DNA from: Agaricus subrufescens
Taxonomy: Eukaryota; Basidiomycota; Agaricomycetes; Agaricales; Agaricaceae
Direction: 5' to 3'
DNA length: 64,000 nt
Assembly (NCBI GenBank): GCA_029945375.1
Contig: JAQOTE010000015.1
Coordinates: 184,869 to 248,868 of the forward strand
This document shows positions 37,291 to 48,459 of this stretch, one piece after another. Position 1 is the first letter of the stretch, and every line of letters starts with the position of its first letter. The position numbers and the translations under genes were made by a program. The notes under the pieces were generated by a model. That model saw nothing but the letters and a program-made list of their open reading frames with translations. It ran no database searches and had not been told where the DNA came from.

Positions 37291-38700
37291 ATGCCGAGCG
37301 CCATGCACACTGTTCGCGCAGGCAGTGCGATGAGGCCTATTCTTCTTTCCTCCCACCATCACCCTCGCTTTTCCCTCTGATGCCAACCCAGAAAAAAGAA
37401 CTAAATTCAAGAAATGGCTATTCGGTTTCTTTCCCTCAAAGAACGCAAGTCGTGAAGGTTAGTGTTGGTGTGCTAATGCTCTATGGTTCTGATCAGAGTG
37501 TGCTTTTCGTCCTACAGGATCAGGGGGCTTCTTTGAAAATGCCGAAGGTGTCGCTGTGAAAGACTCAATCATGACGGCGATACGAGGAGATATGGTGATT
37601 AATATGGTGAATAGCAATGCAGTCTTCAATGTACAAGGCAATCACACCACGGTCACACAGAGTAAGTAGTTCCAAGCTTAACGTCTACCCTTTGTCACTT
37701 TAGCTTTGTCTAGTCATGAATTTACTTTTGCAGCATACCATCCAGGGCGCCGCACATGATTCCTCCGTTCGCTCGCCTCCTCCTCGCTGCCACCCGGATA
37801 CACGTGTGAAGCTGATCGCTTGTACTACTGCTTGGTTTCAAAGTCAAGATTTGCAAGAACGGCTATTGTGGATCACTGATCCTGCGGGCGTTGGGAAATC
37901 AGCCATCGTCCAAACATTTGATGAGTATCTTGCCAAGGGAGAATCTCTCGGAGCATCCGTATTCATCTCTTGTCCAAACAAGCGCAACAACCCAAACGGA
38001 ATCTTCATCACCATCGCCTACCTGCCGGTTACTCGGATCGAGGAATATCGCACCTACCTTGTGGAGCGAATCAGCCTTGATCCAGGATTGATATATGGAG
38101 ACGTGGAGGCCCAATTTGTGGCGTTTATTGTTAGGCCATTTGTGGAGAGGAAGATTGAAACAGGCTGTAAACGATGGGGCATTTTACTGGACGGGCTTGA
38201 TGAGCTACGAGGAGAGGATCCGCAGTGCAACGTCATTCATCTCATCAGCACCTTTGTGCGCGATCACGGCGACGCCCCCCTTGCCTGGATCATAGCCTGT
38301 CGTCCCGAGTCACACATATCAAATACGTTCGATGATGATTAAGTGGGTTGCAGTTGTCGCAAGGAGTACATTCCCATCGACTCGACGGTAGCAAGCGAGG
38401 ATGTCGAGCGATTTTTACGATCGAGCTTCAAGGTGATACAGAAGAAGTATCGCCAGTCTCTTCCCAGTGACTGGCCTAGCGACGCCGACTTCTTGCAGCT
38501 AACTATTGCTGCTTTGGGCCTTTTTGTATACGCTCAAGTCGTGATGGAGTTCATCAGAGATCCGGATTGCGCTGACCCTGCCTTGCGCTTCGAGATTGTG
38601 ATATCAGTTATCAGTCGTTCCTCTCATGTTCTGACGGACAATAATCCGTTTGTCCACCTGGATGCATTCTACGACGAAATTCTAATAACCTTACCCGGGG
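37291..38700 (+). pseudogene. NACHT-domain NTPase, broken by an in-frame stop
   Basis: The reading frame resembles the large basidiomycete family of NACHT NTPases. An N-terminal piece near 37512-37661 reads G-F-F-E-N-A-E-G-V and G-D-M-V-I-N-M-V-N-S-N, typical of the repeat-like leader of that family. The NTPase core at 37716-38340 has a P-loop D-P-A-G-V-G-K-S-A and Walker B G-I-L-L-D-G-L-D-E-L, then R-P-E-S-H-I-S. At 38340-38342 a TAA interrupts the frame; the same frame continues beyond it with Y-I-P-I-D-S-T-V-A-S-E-D-V-E-R-F-L, the expected continuation. After about 38690 the family resemblance stops abruptly. No C-terminal repeat domain is seen. These proteins are thought to act in self/non-self or stress signalling; this copy is most likely dead. 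First exon is uncertain. Confidence 0.75.
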
Positions 38701-39780
38701 AGCACGGCCTGTGCTTACCCACGTCAGGGTTCACCACCATTTTCTCTTCAAATTTACCATTGTATACCAACATAGGACCGATTGTTACACTCTCAATGAC
38801 TACATTCACCAGCGCACCCAGCTCAGTGACCGGTGGCATTGACGGTTGGTTCAATACTAATGATAAGGCTCCTGGTATTGCTCCTGTAGCGGGGTACTTA
38901 TGTTGAGATGGGTATTTTAGGAATTTCGCCATTACTCCCACAGTTCCTTGTACTGGTACAACCGTTCCGGCACTCCATACTGCGCCTGCCGCACCTGTCT
39001 CCCTCAGACCTGCAGTCCCAACTTCTGTCGTTACGCCGTGGAGGACATTTCTATTACTACACACGGTTTAACTGTAGCGTAGGACGCTTTATAGACCACT
39101 TGGTGTTGTTTTAAAGACATCAGTTTACTCACTGATCAGGCCGTCTCATCACATTATATTGATCTCGTGATGTTGTATGTAATTTACTTTCAACCTTGTC
39201 ACAGCCATCGATGCTTTCTTCCGTTGCCTCCTCATCGGCTTCACCCTTACTCTTCAAGCAGCGGATAAGAAGCATCCTTCAACACAAGTTTGAAGCCCAG
39301 CGGCTTTGTGTTTACAAGGTCCTGAGCACGAACTTCGAAGATGCTGCAACAGGAGAAGCATTACAGTATCTCTCTGACCTTGAGTCTCCACCTCCATTGT
39401 CAGACAGAACCTGCCAGGCTTGATGAAGATGACGACGAGATCAAGAACAATGCGACTGGGAGTCGAAATTCGCTTCTGCGCCAACCACCCGTCGAGCTGA
39501 TTCTCGGAGAAATCGCTGTACGCGCATGAAAACATTTGCGAAGGGATATAGAAAAGAAGCTGCTGAAGGGAGCCGGCAGTTTTTTAAGGCATCGGGAGAG
39601 TTTGATCAAGTGTGTGTTTCTTTCTCTCCGAGCATATGTATCCCCTGCTGAACAATGTATGTATAGAAACTGAGCGACCTGCATGTTCACCTTGAAACTA
39701 TGAAGTCCGATTGGGGGTTAGCCAAGGTGCGCAGCTCCTTCGTGATAAACTACAGCACGACTCATCCCTCCTTCTCCAGC
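38701..39780. other. Unassigned DNA between two pseudogenes
   Basis: No family recognised in any frame. The junction at about 38690-38720, where NACHT similarity ends, suggests a rearrangement breakpoint. Confidence 0.35.
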
Positions 39781-42160
39781 TTGCTGATGCTGTAAAATGC
39801 TATTCGTACCTCCTTGGGCGGACAGAACTCTTCAAATACTTCGTCGACATCAAGGTACTGTCATTACCTTCACCGTCTCAACTGAGGCTTATAACTCAAC
39901 CAGAGAGCTCGGAACCCTGAGCACGCCGCTCTGGTGGACGCCCAACCAAAACCCAAAGATCGAGAGAGGAAGAAGGCCACGTAAGCTGTTACCAAAATCT
40001 CGTTTTGCGTCACTGACTCACTCCTCCTGTAGTGGTACTGACGCTCATCACTGTCGTTCAGAAAAGGAGGAAGATGAGGAGCTTTTGAAGGGCGGCGAGC
40101 TTGGTATGGATAGGAATGACCAACCGTTCGTATTCGAGGCGTCCCCCAGTTGTACGTGCCTTTATTGTCTCTTGGGAAAATCTCATTCAACATTCTCCAG
40201 TCATTGACAGTACGATGCGTGCATATCAACTTCAGGGTTTGAACTGGATGATCTCCCTTCACCACAATGGCTTGAACGGCATCCTTGCTGATGAGATGGT
40301 ACGTCATCATTATTAATGTACATCTTCCCTTCATTCACACCGACCAGGGCTTTGGCAAAACTCTCCAAACCATCTCCTTCCTAGCATATCTCAAGCATTA
40401 CCGTGATAATTCTGGCCCACATCTCACCGTCGTTCCCAAATCCACACTCCAGAACTGAGCTCGTGAATTCTCCCGGTGGACACCCGACTTTAACATCATT
40501 TCCCTCGCCGGCACAAAAGATGAGCGAGCCGAAATCATTTCCAACCGACTTCTACCCCGGGACTTTGAAGTCTGTATCACTACCTATGAAATGTGCTTAA
40601 TCGAGAAATCCATTTTTAAAAAATTCTCTTCTGAGTACATTGTCATTGATGAAGCTCAACGCACCAAAAACGTCGACTCCGTTCTCTCGCAGATCGTTCG
40701 TACCTTCACGAGTTGAGGGAGATTACTCATCACGGGAACTCCATTGCAAAAGAGTTTGAAGGAATTGTTTGCATTGTTAAACTATATCTGTCCCAAGATC
40801 TTTGTTGATTACAAAGACCTCGATGATTTTTGCACAAGGACGCGACCGGGACGAGAGCAAGAAGGTTGTTGAGGCCCTGCACAAGATTCTCCGACCATTT
40901 CTACTAAGACGTGTGAAATCGGACGCTGAGAAAAATCTCTTGCCCAGTTCGTATTTTCTTTCGTAATACTGCCATCTATTTCTGACTGACCCTTAGAAAA
41001 GGAGATTAATATATATGTGGGCTCTCGGAAATGCAACGAAAATGGTATCGTTCTGTATTATAAAAGGATGTCGATGCAATGAATGGACTCACTGGAAAAA
41101 AAGAAGGGAAGACACGATTGATGAACATGGTCATGTAGGTACGCCCACGTCGCGTCTTTTTTCCTGGATTTATTATCAACTACCTCTCCTTCAGCTACGC
41201 AAAGTTACATGACATCCGTACCTATTTGACGGCGCTGAACCCGGCCCACCGTACACGACGGATGAGCACCTCGTCCAGAACTCGGGCAAAATGATGATCC
41301 TGGATAAACTTCTGGCGTCTATGAAGGCAAAAGGATCATGTATCCTGATTTTCAGTCGAATGAGCCGCATTTTGGATATATTAAAAGATTATTGTCTATT
41401 CAGACAATACAGTGTGCCCCGTCTTCTCTCTTATGGTTTAATTCCTATTTTCGTCTACAGAATATTGTCGTATCGATGGGGGGACAGCGCACGAAGATCG
41501 TAGATTTGCGATCAATGAGTATAACAAACCGGACAGTGAGAAGTTTATACATCTATTGGCAACCCAGCGTTTGGCCGGCTTGGGTACAAATTTGACAACA
41601 GCCGATATTGTCATTCTGTATGACAGTGACTGGTGAATTCTCTTCTGCTTTCAGGTGGTTATTGATCTAGCTAACCCGCATCGTTTGATAGGAGTCCTCA
41701 AGCAGATCTACAGGCTATGGATCGGGCACATCGCATTGGGCAAACCAAGCAAGTTTACGTTTTAAGATTTATCACAGAAGGAAGTGTCGAGGAAAGGATG
41801 TTGGAGTGTGTTGCCCAGAAGTTGAGGTTGGATCAGCTTGTTATTCAACGGGGTCGCGCACAGCAAGCGGCTAAAGGTGAGTATATTTATCTTCATTGCA
41901 CTTCTCCATCCCGATGGCACTTGTGTAGCTGCAACGAGCAAGGAGGAGCTATTGGAGATGATTACAGAAGGGGCAGAAAAAATCATCAGTTCTTCCGAAG
42001 CGTGAGTGTTAGTCTAGTCCACTATTCAATGAGTTAGTAAACCGCTATCTAGCCTGCTTGTAAATGACGGCATCGAAGAAATTATCTAACGTGGCGAGGA
42101 ACGGACAGCACAGCTGAACAGCGAGTATGAAGGTTTAGTCGGATGCTTCGGTACAACAGT
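39781..42160 (+). pseudogene. ISWI-type SNF2 chromatin-remodelling ATPase pseudogene
   Basis: Pieces in different frames follow the order of an ISWI ATPase: Y-L-L-G-R-T-E-L-F-K-Y-F-V-D-I-K, then [22 protein letters not shown] with G-F-G-K-T-L-Q-T across a recognisable intron, [41 protein letters not shown], and [15 protein letters not shown]. Stops interrupt the frame at 40456-40458 (where a conserved Trp codon is expected) and at 40714-40716, and there are several frameshifts, for example near 40830-40860. Retained introns show this is a copy of genomic DNA, not a retrocopy. The intact ancestor slides nucleosomes; this copy cannot make a full protein. Confidence 0.85.
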
Positions 42161-42229
42161 GGGAGGGTGAGGATTTCCAAACAGGGGTGCGTCGTTTTTG
42201 CTAACCTATGTCTTACGATTGACTGCCTT

Positions 42230-42880
42230 CATTCCAGGGGAAACCAAGCTTAATGCCTTTGTTGATGACATGAGTGCCGATTGCCCCACGCAGTGAGCTT
42301 GAAATACTTCCGCTCATCTTCCAATTTAATTTACTGGGTGGTATATCAGTTCGAAAATTCCATCCAGAGTACGGTCGCTACATGCTGGAAGCAACTCCCG
42401 GTGACACATATACAGACTCTATCTGCGATCTGTTGTCAGTTGAAGGCAACATGCGCTACCGGCGAGCCTCGCCTATCGTGTATGTAAGCAATTGCTTAAA
42501 ATTTATCCAGGCGGCGCACTCTCGCCCGCAAGCATCTCAAAACAAACGAGATCCCCCTGACTTTCACCTCCTTTCCTCGCCTCAGTACCCCCGGACAATT
42601 CACCGAACCTGGTTTCGATCCAAAGGATGCTGTTTCAAGTCACAGTCTCTTTTTACCCCGAGGAGATTACTAATCCTCATGCACGTTTCCCGTACGCCAA
42701 ATCGTTTGCCATAAATGTGATCGAATTAATACTTATGACAAAACCTTGGCTGCGAATATCCGAACGCGCCAAGGCTCCACGGTTGCTATCAATTTACCAA
42801 TATTCTTTGACGAGAAAACACCCCGTCCATTCATAGATCCTAATATTCTAAAGTCGGGAATGCAGCTTGCATTCGTCCCT
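42230..42880 (+). pseudogene. Glutamate-cysteine ligase catalytic subunit, broken fragment
   Basis: Short frames read in series match the catalytic subunit of glutamate-cysteine ligase, the first enzyme of glutathione synthesis: H-P-E-Y-G-R-Y-M-L-E-A-T-P-G and L-L-S-V-E-G-N-M-R-Y-R-R around 42360-42470, P-L-T-F-T-S-F-P-R-L-S-T-P-G-Q-F-T-E-P around 42555-42615, and A-I-N-L-P-I-F-F-D-E-K-T-P-R-P-F-I-D-P around 42786-42843. The pieces lie in at least three frames and similarity ends just after I-D-P-N, so the fragment is truncated and frameshifted. It directly follows the ISWI pseudogene. Confidence 0.8.
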
Positions 42881-43426
42881 GCATCGAAATTACTATATGT
42901 AGTAGGATTCGCTATAAAGAGATACTTGGTTTTGATCTGCAATTTCCTTTCCTAGTATTCTTGGACCCACGCGTTGGATCACACTACCATACCCAGTATT
43001 CTTTGCACCCACGGTCCCATCGGACCTCTCACTGTTACGATCTACTTCTATTATCGGTCCCCTGACCCAGGCCCATATGCCACCGCTCCACCACCATATG
43101 CCACCATTACTGTATCCGTATATATGTTCTCATGTTTACTCAGCTATGTTCTCACCGTTAGTCAGACACCTCGGGTATACTTACTCAGCCCGACTTCTCC
43201 TTCTATTATTAGGTAGTCGACTCTTTTATAAGTAGCGTAGTTATACTCTGTATTCCTTACGCTTTACCAACTTGCTATATTCCCTTATCGCTCTCAAGTC
43301 TTTGCCTTAAGTTGCAACCTGAGCTAATCGCTATAAGGTCGTAACATTTGGTAAAGCGTCGTAAAGCTCACCTTGCAGGAAGACCTCTAGTCATTGAGGC
43401 AGGAAACCACGAAGGCTCAATAGTAT

Positions 43427-44545
43427 ATGAGCACGGACGACACCGATCAGCTAGGAATTGATTTTGAAACCCTATTCTACGAAGGGCACCGAACCGGAAA
43501 CAGATTTGAACCCCTCAGACAAGAGGAAGAACAGGACCAATCATCAGAAAACGAGGAACCAGAAGAACACGAACCCGAAGGACCAGAACCAGCAGCCAAA
43601 CACACCACTCGACGAAGAACTCAACCGACTAGCTAAGGAACTCGAAGAACTCGAACTCAAAGAAATGGCGACCAGCACCACCGAACCCAAAACCAAGATC
43701 GACCACAAAGCCCTCATCGACCCCGGATACTTCGAGGGAGACAGAAAGAAATTCAACGACTGGTGGAGAGGAATAGAAGTATACCTTACCTTCCACCAAT
43801 ATCAAGATTCGAACTCCAAGATCCTCATCGCCACCAACCGTCTCCGCGGAGAAATCCCGGGATGGTTCGCTAAACATTGGGAGGACAAGGTTATCAAATC
43901 CGACGACACCGCAGACTGGAACACTTTTTCTCAGGAAATAGTAGACGCTTTCTCACCCGGAAACGAAAAGGAGATCGCCAAAGAAAAGATCGAAACGTAC
44001 AAGCAAGGAAACACCCACACCAACGACTTCCTGGTCAAATTCACCGCTCTCATTAGTCAATCTGGAACCAACGAGGACCACGCGCTCTATCTTTTAAAGA
44101 ACCATACCAGACCCGACATCATTCACACCATATTGGGATACCCACCGTCCTCTATTCCCACCACTCTCAAAGGATGGATCGCTGCCATAGGATCTGTCGG
44201 AAAAGGATGGGAATCTACCGAAAAACGAAGAAACGATCAACGCACCGCCACGGTGTCACTTATGGAGGAAATGGACAACCCATGGAAATAGGAGCCAGAA
44301 AGCTGGAATGGGATGCAAACGGGAGGCCTAAGTGCCTCAAATGCGGAAAGTTCGGACACATTAAGAAGGAATGCCGAGGAGGATCGGGAAGATCCAACAT
44401 CGAATGCTATAATTGTGGCAAACCCGGCCACATCGCCAAAGTATGCCGAAGCCCCAAGAAACAAACCAAGATTCGCGCTATTACCACCGGAGAAGAAGGA
44501 ACAGCCGAAGAAACTCAACAGGATTTTCCCAAAGGTTCGGAGTAG
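43427..44545 (+). pseudogene. Gag region of the Ty3/gypsy element, spread over three frames
   Basis: An ATG at 43427 opens an acidic N terminus that ends in a stop at 43634-43636. The capsid-like part continues in another frame to 44289-44291 (D-P-G-Y-F-E-G-D-R-K-K-F-N-D-W-W and L-R-G-E-I-P-G-W-F-A). The nucleocapsid part with two zinc knuckles, C-L-K-C-G-K-F-G-H-I-K-K-E-C and C-Y-N-C-G-K-P-G-H-I-A-K-V-C, lies in a third frame ending at 44543-44545. Two frame changes inside gag go beyond the single gag-pol frameshift known in this group, so gag is probably damaged, although sequencing errors could also explain it. Confidence 0.7.
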
Positions 44546-47500
44546 GCACGAACTCGCGAACCAATGTATCTAGTCGTATGAGAAATCGATATGTTTGCCC
44601 TCAGAAACGACTAGGAGTGCAGGAGTTAATACTCAAACCGGAAATCACCAAACCTAATGGAGAAACGTTCCAAGCCAAAACCATGCTCGACTCGGGATGC
44701 ACCCACACCTGTATCGACAAACGAACCGTCTATAAACAGAAAATCCCCACCCATAAACTCGATCATCCCATCCAAGCAACCAACGCCGACGGTACCCCAA
44801 GCGGAAAAGAACCCATCACCAAATTCGTCAATCTGGATCTAAACATAGAAGGACACCAAGAAACTATCGACGCAGTCGTAGCCGAACTGGACTCGGCGGA
44901 CATCTTCATTGGACATGACTGGCTAACCAAACACAACCCGGAAATCGACTGGAACCGAGGAACGGTAACCTTCTCAAGATGCCCACCCGAGTGCTCAATC
45001 AAGCACACCAACTTCTCACTACCGGAACACCTACGACGACTTCAAACCAAATGGGAGGACTTTGAAGAAGAAAAGGAACCCGATCCGACCAATCCCCTCG
45101 ACCTACCTGAATACATGAGACCGTACACCCACCTCTTCAACAAAAAGAACTTCGACAAACTACCGAAAAGAACCCAATGGGATCACGAGGTCAACCTACT
45201 CCCGGACGCCCCAAATGAAATCGATGCAAAGGTCTACGAAATGACTCCGAAAGAGGAAATTGAGCTCAACAAATTCCTGGATGAAAATCTGGCCTCTAAC
45301 CGAATCCGACCATCCAAAAGCCCTTACGCCGCCCCGTGTTTCTTTGTACCTAAAAAAGATGGATCTCTACGGTTATGCCAAGACTATCGGAAGCTCAACG
45401 AAGTTACTATCAAGGACAAGACCCCCCTACCACTCATTAGCGAAGTCATCGGAAAGCTTAAACACGCCAAATACTTCAACAAGCTCGACATCATCTGGGG
45501 ATACAATAACGTGAGGATTAAAGAAGGAGACGAATGGAAGGGAGCAATCTTAACCAACAGAGGACTATTCGAACCCACGGTAATGTTTTTCGGAATGTGC
45601 AACTCTCCTGCAACCTTCTCTCGGTGGATGACCACCATATTCCGCGAAATGATCCAAGACGGTTCCCTGGTCAACTACATAGACGATTTCGCCATTCCCG
45701 CCGACTCACTTCCCGAACTAGAAGAACGGACATTGCGATTCCTAAAAATAGCAGACGAGAATAACCTATGCTTCAAACGAACCAAATGCGAGTTTAATGC
45801 AACCAAGATCTCGATGCTCGGAACGGTTATAGGAGACGGACAAGCAAGCATGGAAACGGAAAAAGTCGAATCGGTCCGGAACTGGAAAACACCAACCTGC
45901 GTAAAGGACATCGAACGCTTCATCGGTTTTGCAAATTTCTACCGACGCTTTATTCAAGACTTTAGCACTCTCGCTGCACCGCTCAATGCCTTGAAGGGAG
46001 GTAAGACCCCAAAACCCTGGAAATGGACCTCCGAGGAACAAAACGCTTTTGAAGCCATCAAAACCGCCATCACCAACGAACCCGTCCTAGCCCTGCCAGA
46101 CAACGAAGGAAAATTCAGACTCGAAACCGACGCATCCAATGTAGGAATCGGAGCAGTTCTATCCCAGGAACAGGAAGGAAAATGGCACCCAGTCGCCTTC
46201 ATGTCCAAAGCCCTCACCGACGCAGAAAAGAACTACGAAATCTACGACAAAGAACTCCTTGCCATAGTCAAAGCAATCAAGAACTGGAGACACTATCTGC
46301 TAGACGCCAAACATCAATTCGAAATTTGGACCGACCACGAAAACCTAAAATACTTCCGAGAACCCCAGAAACTCAACGCCCGACAAGCCCGATGGTATCT
46401 CATGCTACAAGAATATGACTACTTACTCCGACATATCCCCGGAAAAACCAACGTCAAAGCCGACATCCTCTCAAGACTCTTCAGACATGAAACTGAAGAA
46501 GATACCCCCAAAATTGAGATATTCAAAGACCGCATGATAATCAGAACCTTATCCGAATTACCCACGTCGCTAGAAACAACCCTCTTCCAGAACCGAAACT
46601 TCAGCATCTCCACGGACTCCCACATCTTAAACGCAATTCGAAACTCCCCGAAACCCGAACACCGCGTAACTCAGGAGAAAAGCAAACGACCTGAACTATT
46701 CTGGGAAGAAAATGGAATCACCTATCGAAATGGAAAAATCTACGTCCCAGACGAACCGAAACTTCGAGAAACTATTCTACTCGACCACCATAATCCACCC
46801 GACATCGGACACCCCGGAACTTACCGCATGCTCGAACTCCTAAAACGAACCTTCTGGTGGCCCACCATCAAGACTGACGTCAAACGATTCGTGAAAGGAT
46901 GCACGGAATGCCAAAGGAACAAGATCATTCGTCAACCAGGTCACATCGCACTCAATCCACTACCGATCCCCGAACTCCCCTGGCAAGAAATCTCCATTGA
47001 CATGATCGGACCCCTGCCTAAATCCGAGGAACACGACGCCATACTAGTCATAGTCGATCGATTTTCCAAAATGATTCACCTTATCCCCACCGAAACCTCT
47101 CTCACGTCAAAACAGCTAGCCGAAATCTACAAGAAAGAAGTCTGGCGCATTCATGGAATCCCCAAGCGCATTATTAGCGACCGAGGACCCCAGTTCGCAT
47201 CAAAATTCATGAAAGAACTCTGCACTGCGCTAGGTATCGAAAGAAACCTATCCACCGCATACCACCCGCAAACCGATGGACAAACGGAAAGAATTAACCA
47301 AGAAGTGGAATCATACCTACGCAACTTCGTCAACTACAAACAAAACGACTGGGCAAAATGGCTTCCCACCGCCGAATTCCAGTACAACGACAAAACCCAC
47401 GCTGCCACCAAACAAACCCCGTTCTTCTTGACATATGGAACTCACCCTTGGAAAGGAAACCTCACCGTTAACTCGGCAAACCCTCTCGCCAGCGAATTCG

Positions 47501-48030
47501 CCTCGGAACTAGCGAGAACCCGAGAAGAAGCCCGAAACGCTCTGGAAGACTACAACCAAACCATGTCTGAAAGAGGAAACCTGAAACGGCAGAAACCTTC
47601 CCTATCCAAAGGAGATCTCGTCTTCTTAGAAGCAAATAACATACGATCAAACCGCCCTTCCGGAAAAATGGATAACAAAAGATACGGCCCCTTCGAGATT
47701 CTAGAACCAGTTGGAAACACCTCGTTCCGCCTAAAATTACCTGAAACATGGGCAATCCACGACGTCTTCCATTCTTCTCTCCTCACCAAATTCAACGAAC
47801 CCGAGTTCAACTGTCAAAAAACTCCACCTCCACCCCCCCCGGATATTATTAACAACGAAGAAGAATACGAAGTCGAGGAAATCCGAGGACACCGGAAGAA
47901 AGGCCGAGGCACACAATACCTGGTACACTGGAAAGGATACGACAACTCCGAGGACACATGGCAATCCGCAGCAGATCTTGAAAACGCCAAGGATATCCTG
48001 GACAAGTACCGAGCCGACAACAACCTATAA
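44413..48030 (+). CDS. pol: Pol polyprotein of Ty3/gypsy chromovirus with chromodomain
   Basis: One open frame of 1,205 codons. Domains in order: aspartic protease (L-D-S-G-C-T-H-T-C-I-D), reverse transcriptase with the catalytic Y-I-D-D (most relatives have Y-L-D-D or Y-V-D-D), RNase H (E-T-D-A-S-N-V-G-I-G-A-V-L and T-D-H-E-N-L-K-Y-F), integrase with the H-H-C-C finger (H-P-G-T-Y-R...C-T-E-C) and catalytic D-D-E (I-D-M-I-G-P-L-P, S-D-R-G-P-Q-F, P-Q-T-D-G-Q-T-E-R), and a C-terminal chromodomain (Y-L-V-H-W-K-G-Y-D-N-S-E-D-T-W). The chromodomain targets integration to modified chromatin in related elements. The frame has no internal stop, so the element is young or recently active, in contrast to its gag and missing 3' LTR. 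The true N terminus depends on how gag-pol is translated. Confidence 0.92.
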   Translation: MWQTRPHRQSMPKPQETNQDSRYYHRRRRNSRRNSTGFSQRFGVGTNSRTNVSSRMRNRYVCPQKRLGVQELILKPEITKPNGETFQAKTMLDSGCTHTCIDKRTVYKQKIPTHKLDHPIQATNADGTPSGKEPITKFVNLDLNIEGHQETIDAVVAELDSADIFIGHDWLTKHNPEIDWNRGTVTFSRCPPECSIKHTNFSLPEHLRRLQTKWEDFEEEKEPDPTNPLDLPEYMRPYTHLFNKKNFDKLPKRTQWDHEVNLLPDAPNEIDAKVYEMTPKEEIELNKFLDENLASNRIRPSKSPYAAPCFFVPKKDGSLRLCQDYRKLNEVTIKDKTPLPLISEVIGKLKHAKYFNKLDIIWGYNNVRIKEGDEWKGAILTNRGLFEPTVMFFGMCNSPATFSRWMTTIFREMIQDGSLVNYIDDFAIPADSLPELEERTLRFLKIADENNLCFKRTKCEFNATKISMLGTVIGDGQASMETEKVESVRNWKTPTCVKDIERFIGFANFYRRFIQDFSTLAAPLNALKGGKTPKPWKWTSEEQNAFEAIKTAITNEPVLALPDNEGKFRLETDASNVGIGAVLSQEQEGKWHPVAFMSKALTDAEKNYEIYDKELLAIVKAIKNWRHYLLDAKHQFEIWTDHENLKYFREPQKLNARQARWYLMLQEYDYLLRHIPGKTNVKADILSRLFRHETEEDTPKIEIFKDRMIIRTLSELPTSLETTLFQNRNFSISTDSHILNAIRNSPKPEHRVTQEKSKRPELFWEENGITYRNGKIYVPDEPKLRETILLDHHNPPDIGHPGTYRMLELLKRTFWWPTIKTDVKRFVKGCTECQRNKIIRQPGHIALNPLPIPELPWQEISIDMIGPLPKSEEHDAILVIVDRFSKMIHLIPTETSLTSKQLAEIYKKEVWRIHGIPKRIISDRGPQFASKFMKELCTALGIERNLSTAYHPQTDGQTERINQEVESYLRNFVNYKQNDWAKWLPTAEFQYNDKTHAATKQTPFFLTYGTHPWKGNLTVNSANPLASEFASELARTREEARNALEDYNQTMSERGNLKRQKPSLSKGDLVFLEANNIRSNRPSGKMDNKRYGPFEILEPVGNTSFRLKLPETWAIHDVFHSSLLTKFNEPEFNCQKTPPPPPPDIINNEEEYEVEEIRGHRKKGRGTQYLVHWKGYDNSEDTWQSAADLENAKDILDKYRADNNL

Positions 48031-48090
48031 AAGGAATATCAGTTCTCTGCCAACGGTATAGCATTCGTCTATTGGTTCGAAGAAGACATC

Positions 48091-48459
48091 ATGAGCACTC
48101 AACAAAACACCGCCAACACCCCCACCGACCGCGAGGCCTACCACAGCCTCATCATCGATTCGTTCCGCAGTTCCGCCAAGCGTGAGCTGCTGGAAATCCT
48201 CGGGGCGATAACCGATGTGGATAACCGCTACGCGCACACCTACTTCCCCCTCGTCCTAGCAGAATTCCAACAAGCAGCGCGCCAGCGCTGCTTGTTGGAA
48301 TTCTGCGGGGGGTACGCTGCGAAGCAGCGTAAGGGCGGTATCTCGTTGGAATCGCCTCGAAGAGGCGATTCCAACGAGCCTAGTAGCGTGCTGAGGGGAT
48401 CAGCCGTTGATTTTATATTGAATTTTCTTTTATTTTCGGAGGAGGGGTGGCGCAGCTGA
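48091..48459 (+). CDS. Small frame after pol, hypothetical, runs into hairpins
   Basis: An ATG at 48091 starts M-S-T-Q-Q-N-T-A-N-T-P and stays open for 122 codons. The first 60 residues look like normal coding sequence with a helical, charged composition; the rest is simply read-through of perfect DNA hairpins (48259-48378). It could be an accessory frame of the retrotransposon whose end was replaced by the hairpin DNA. No domain recognised. Confidence 0.35.
   Translation: MSTQQNTANTPTDREAYHSLIIDSFRSSAKRELLEILGAITDVDNRYAHTYFPLVLAEFQQAARQRCLLEFCGGYAAKQRKGGISLESPRRGDSNEPSSVLRGSAVDFILNFLLFSEEGWRS

Larger units (their letters stand above)
42960..48030 (+). mobile_element. Ty3/gypsy LTR retrotransposon, chromovirus type, 3' LTR not seen
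   Basis: The element carries gag, protease, reverse transcriptase, RNase H, integrase and a C-terminal chromodomain in Ty3/gypsy order. The DNA from about 42.96 to 43.35 kb, with a TATA-like cttttataag at 43222-43231 and ending ...gtaaca near 43346, is a candidate 5' LTR, followed by a possible primer-binding region. I found no second copy of that sequence within 1.5 kb after pol, so either the 3' LTR is lost or the 5' segment is not an LTR. The right flank is hairpin-rich DNA instead. Confidence 0.85.

Noticed and set aside
40456..40458. TGA in the ISWI copy as a possible recoded codon
   Set aside because: Other stops and frameshifts follow within a few hundred bases, so simple pseudogene decay explains it.
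43458..44291. Capsid-like frame as an independent host gene
   Set aside because: It is followed at once by zinc knuckles and pol in retrotransposon order, so it is gag.
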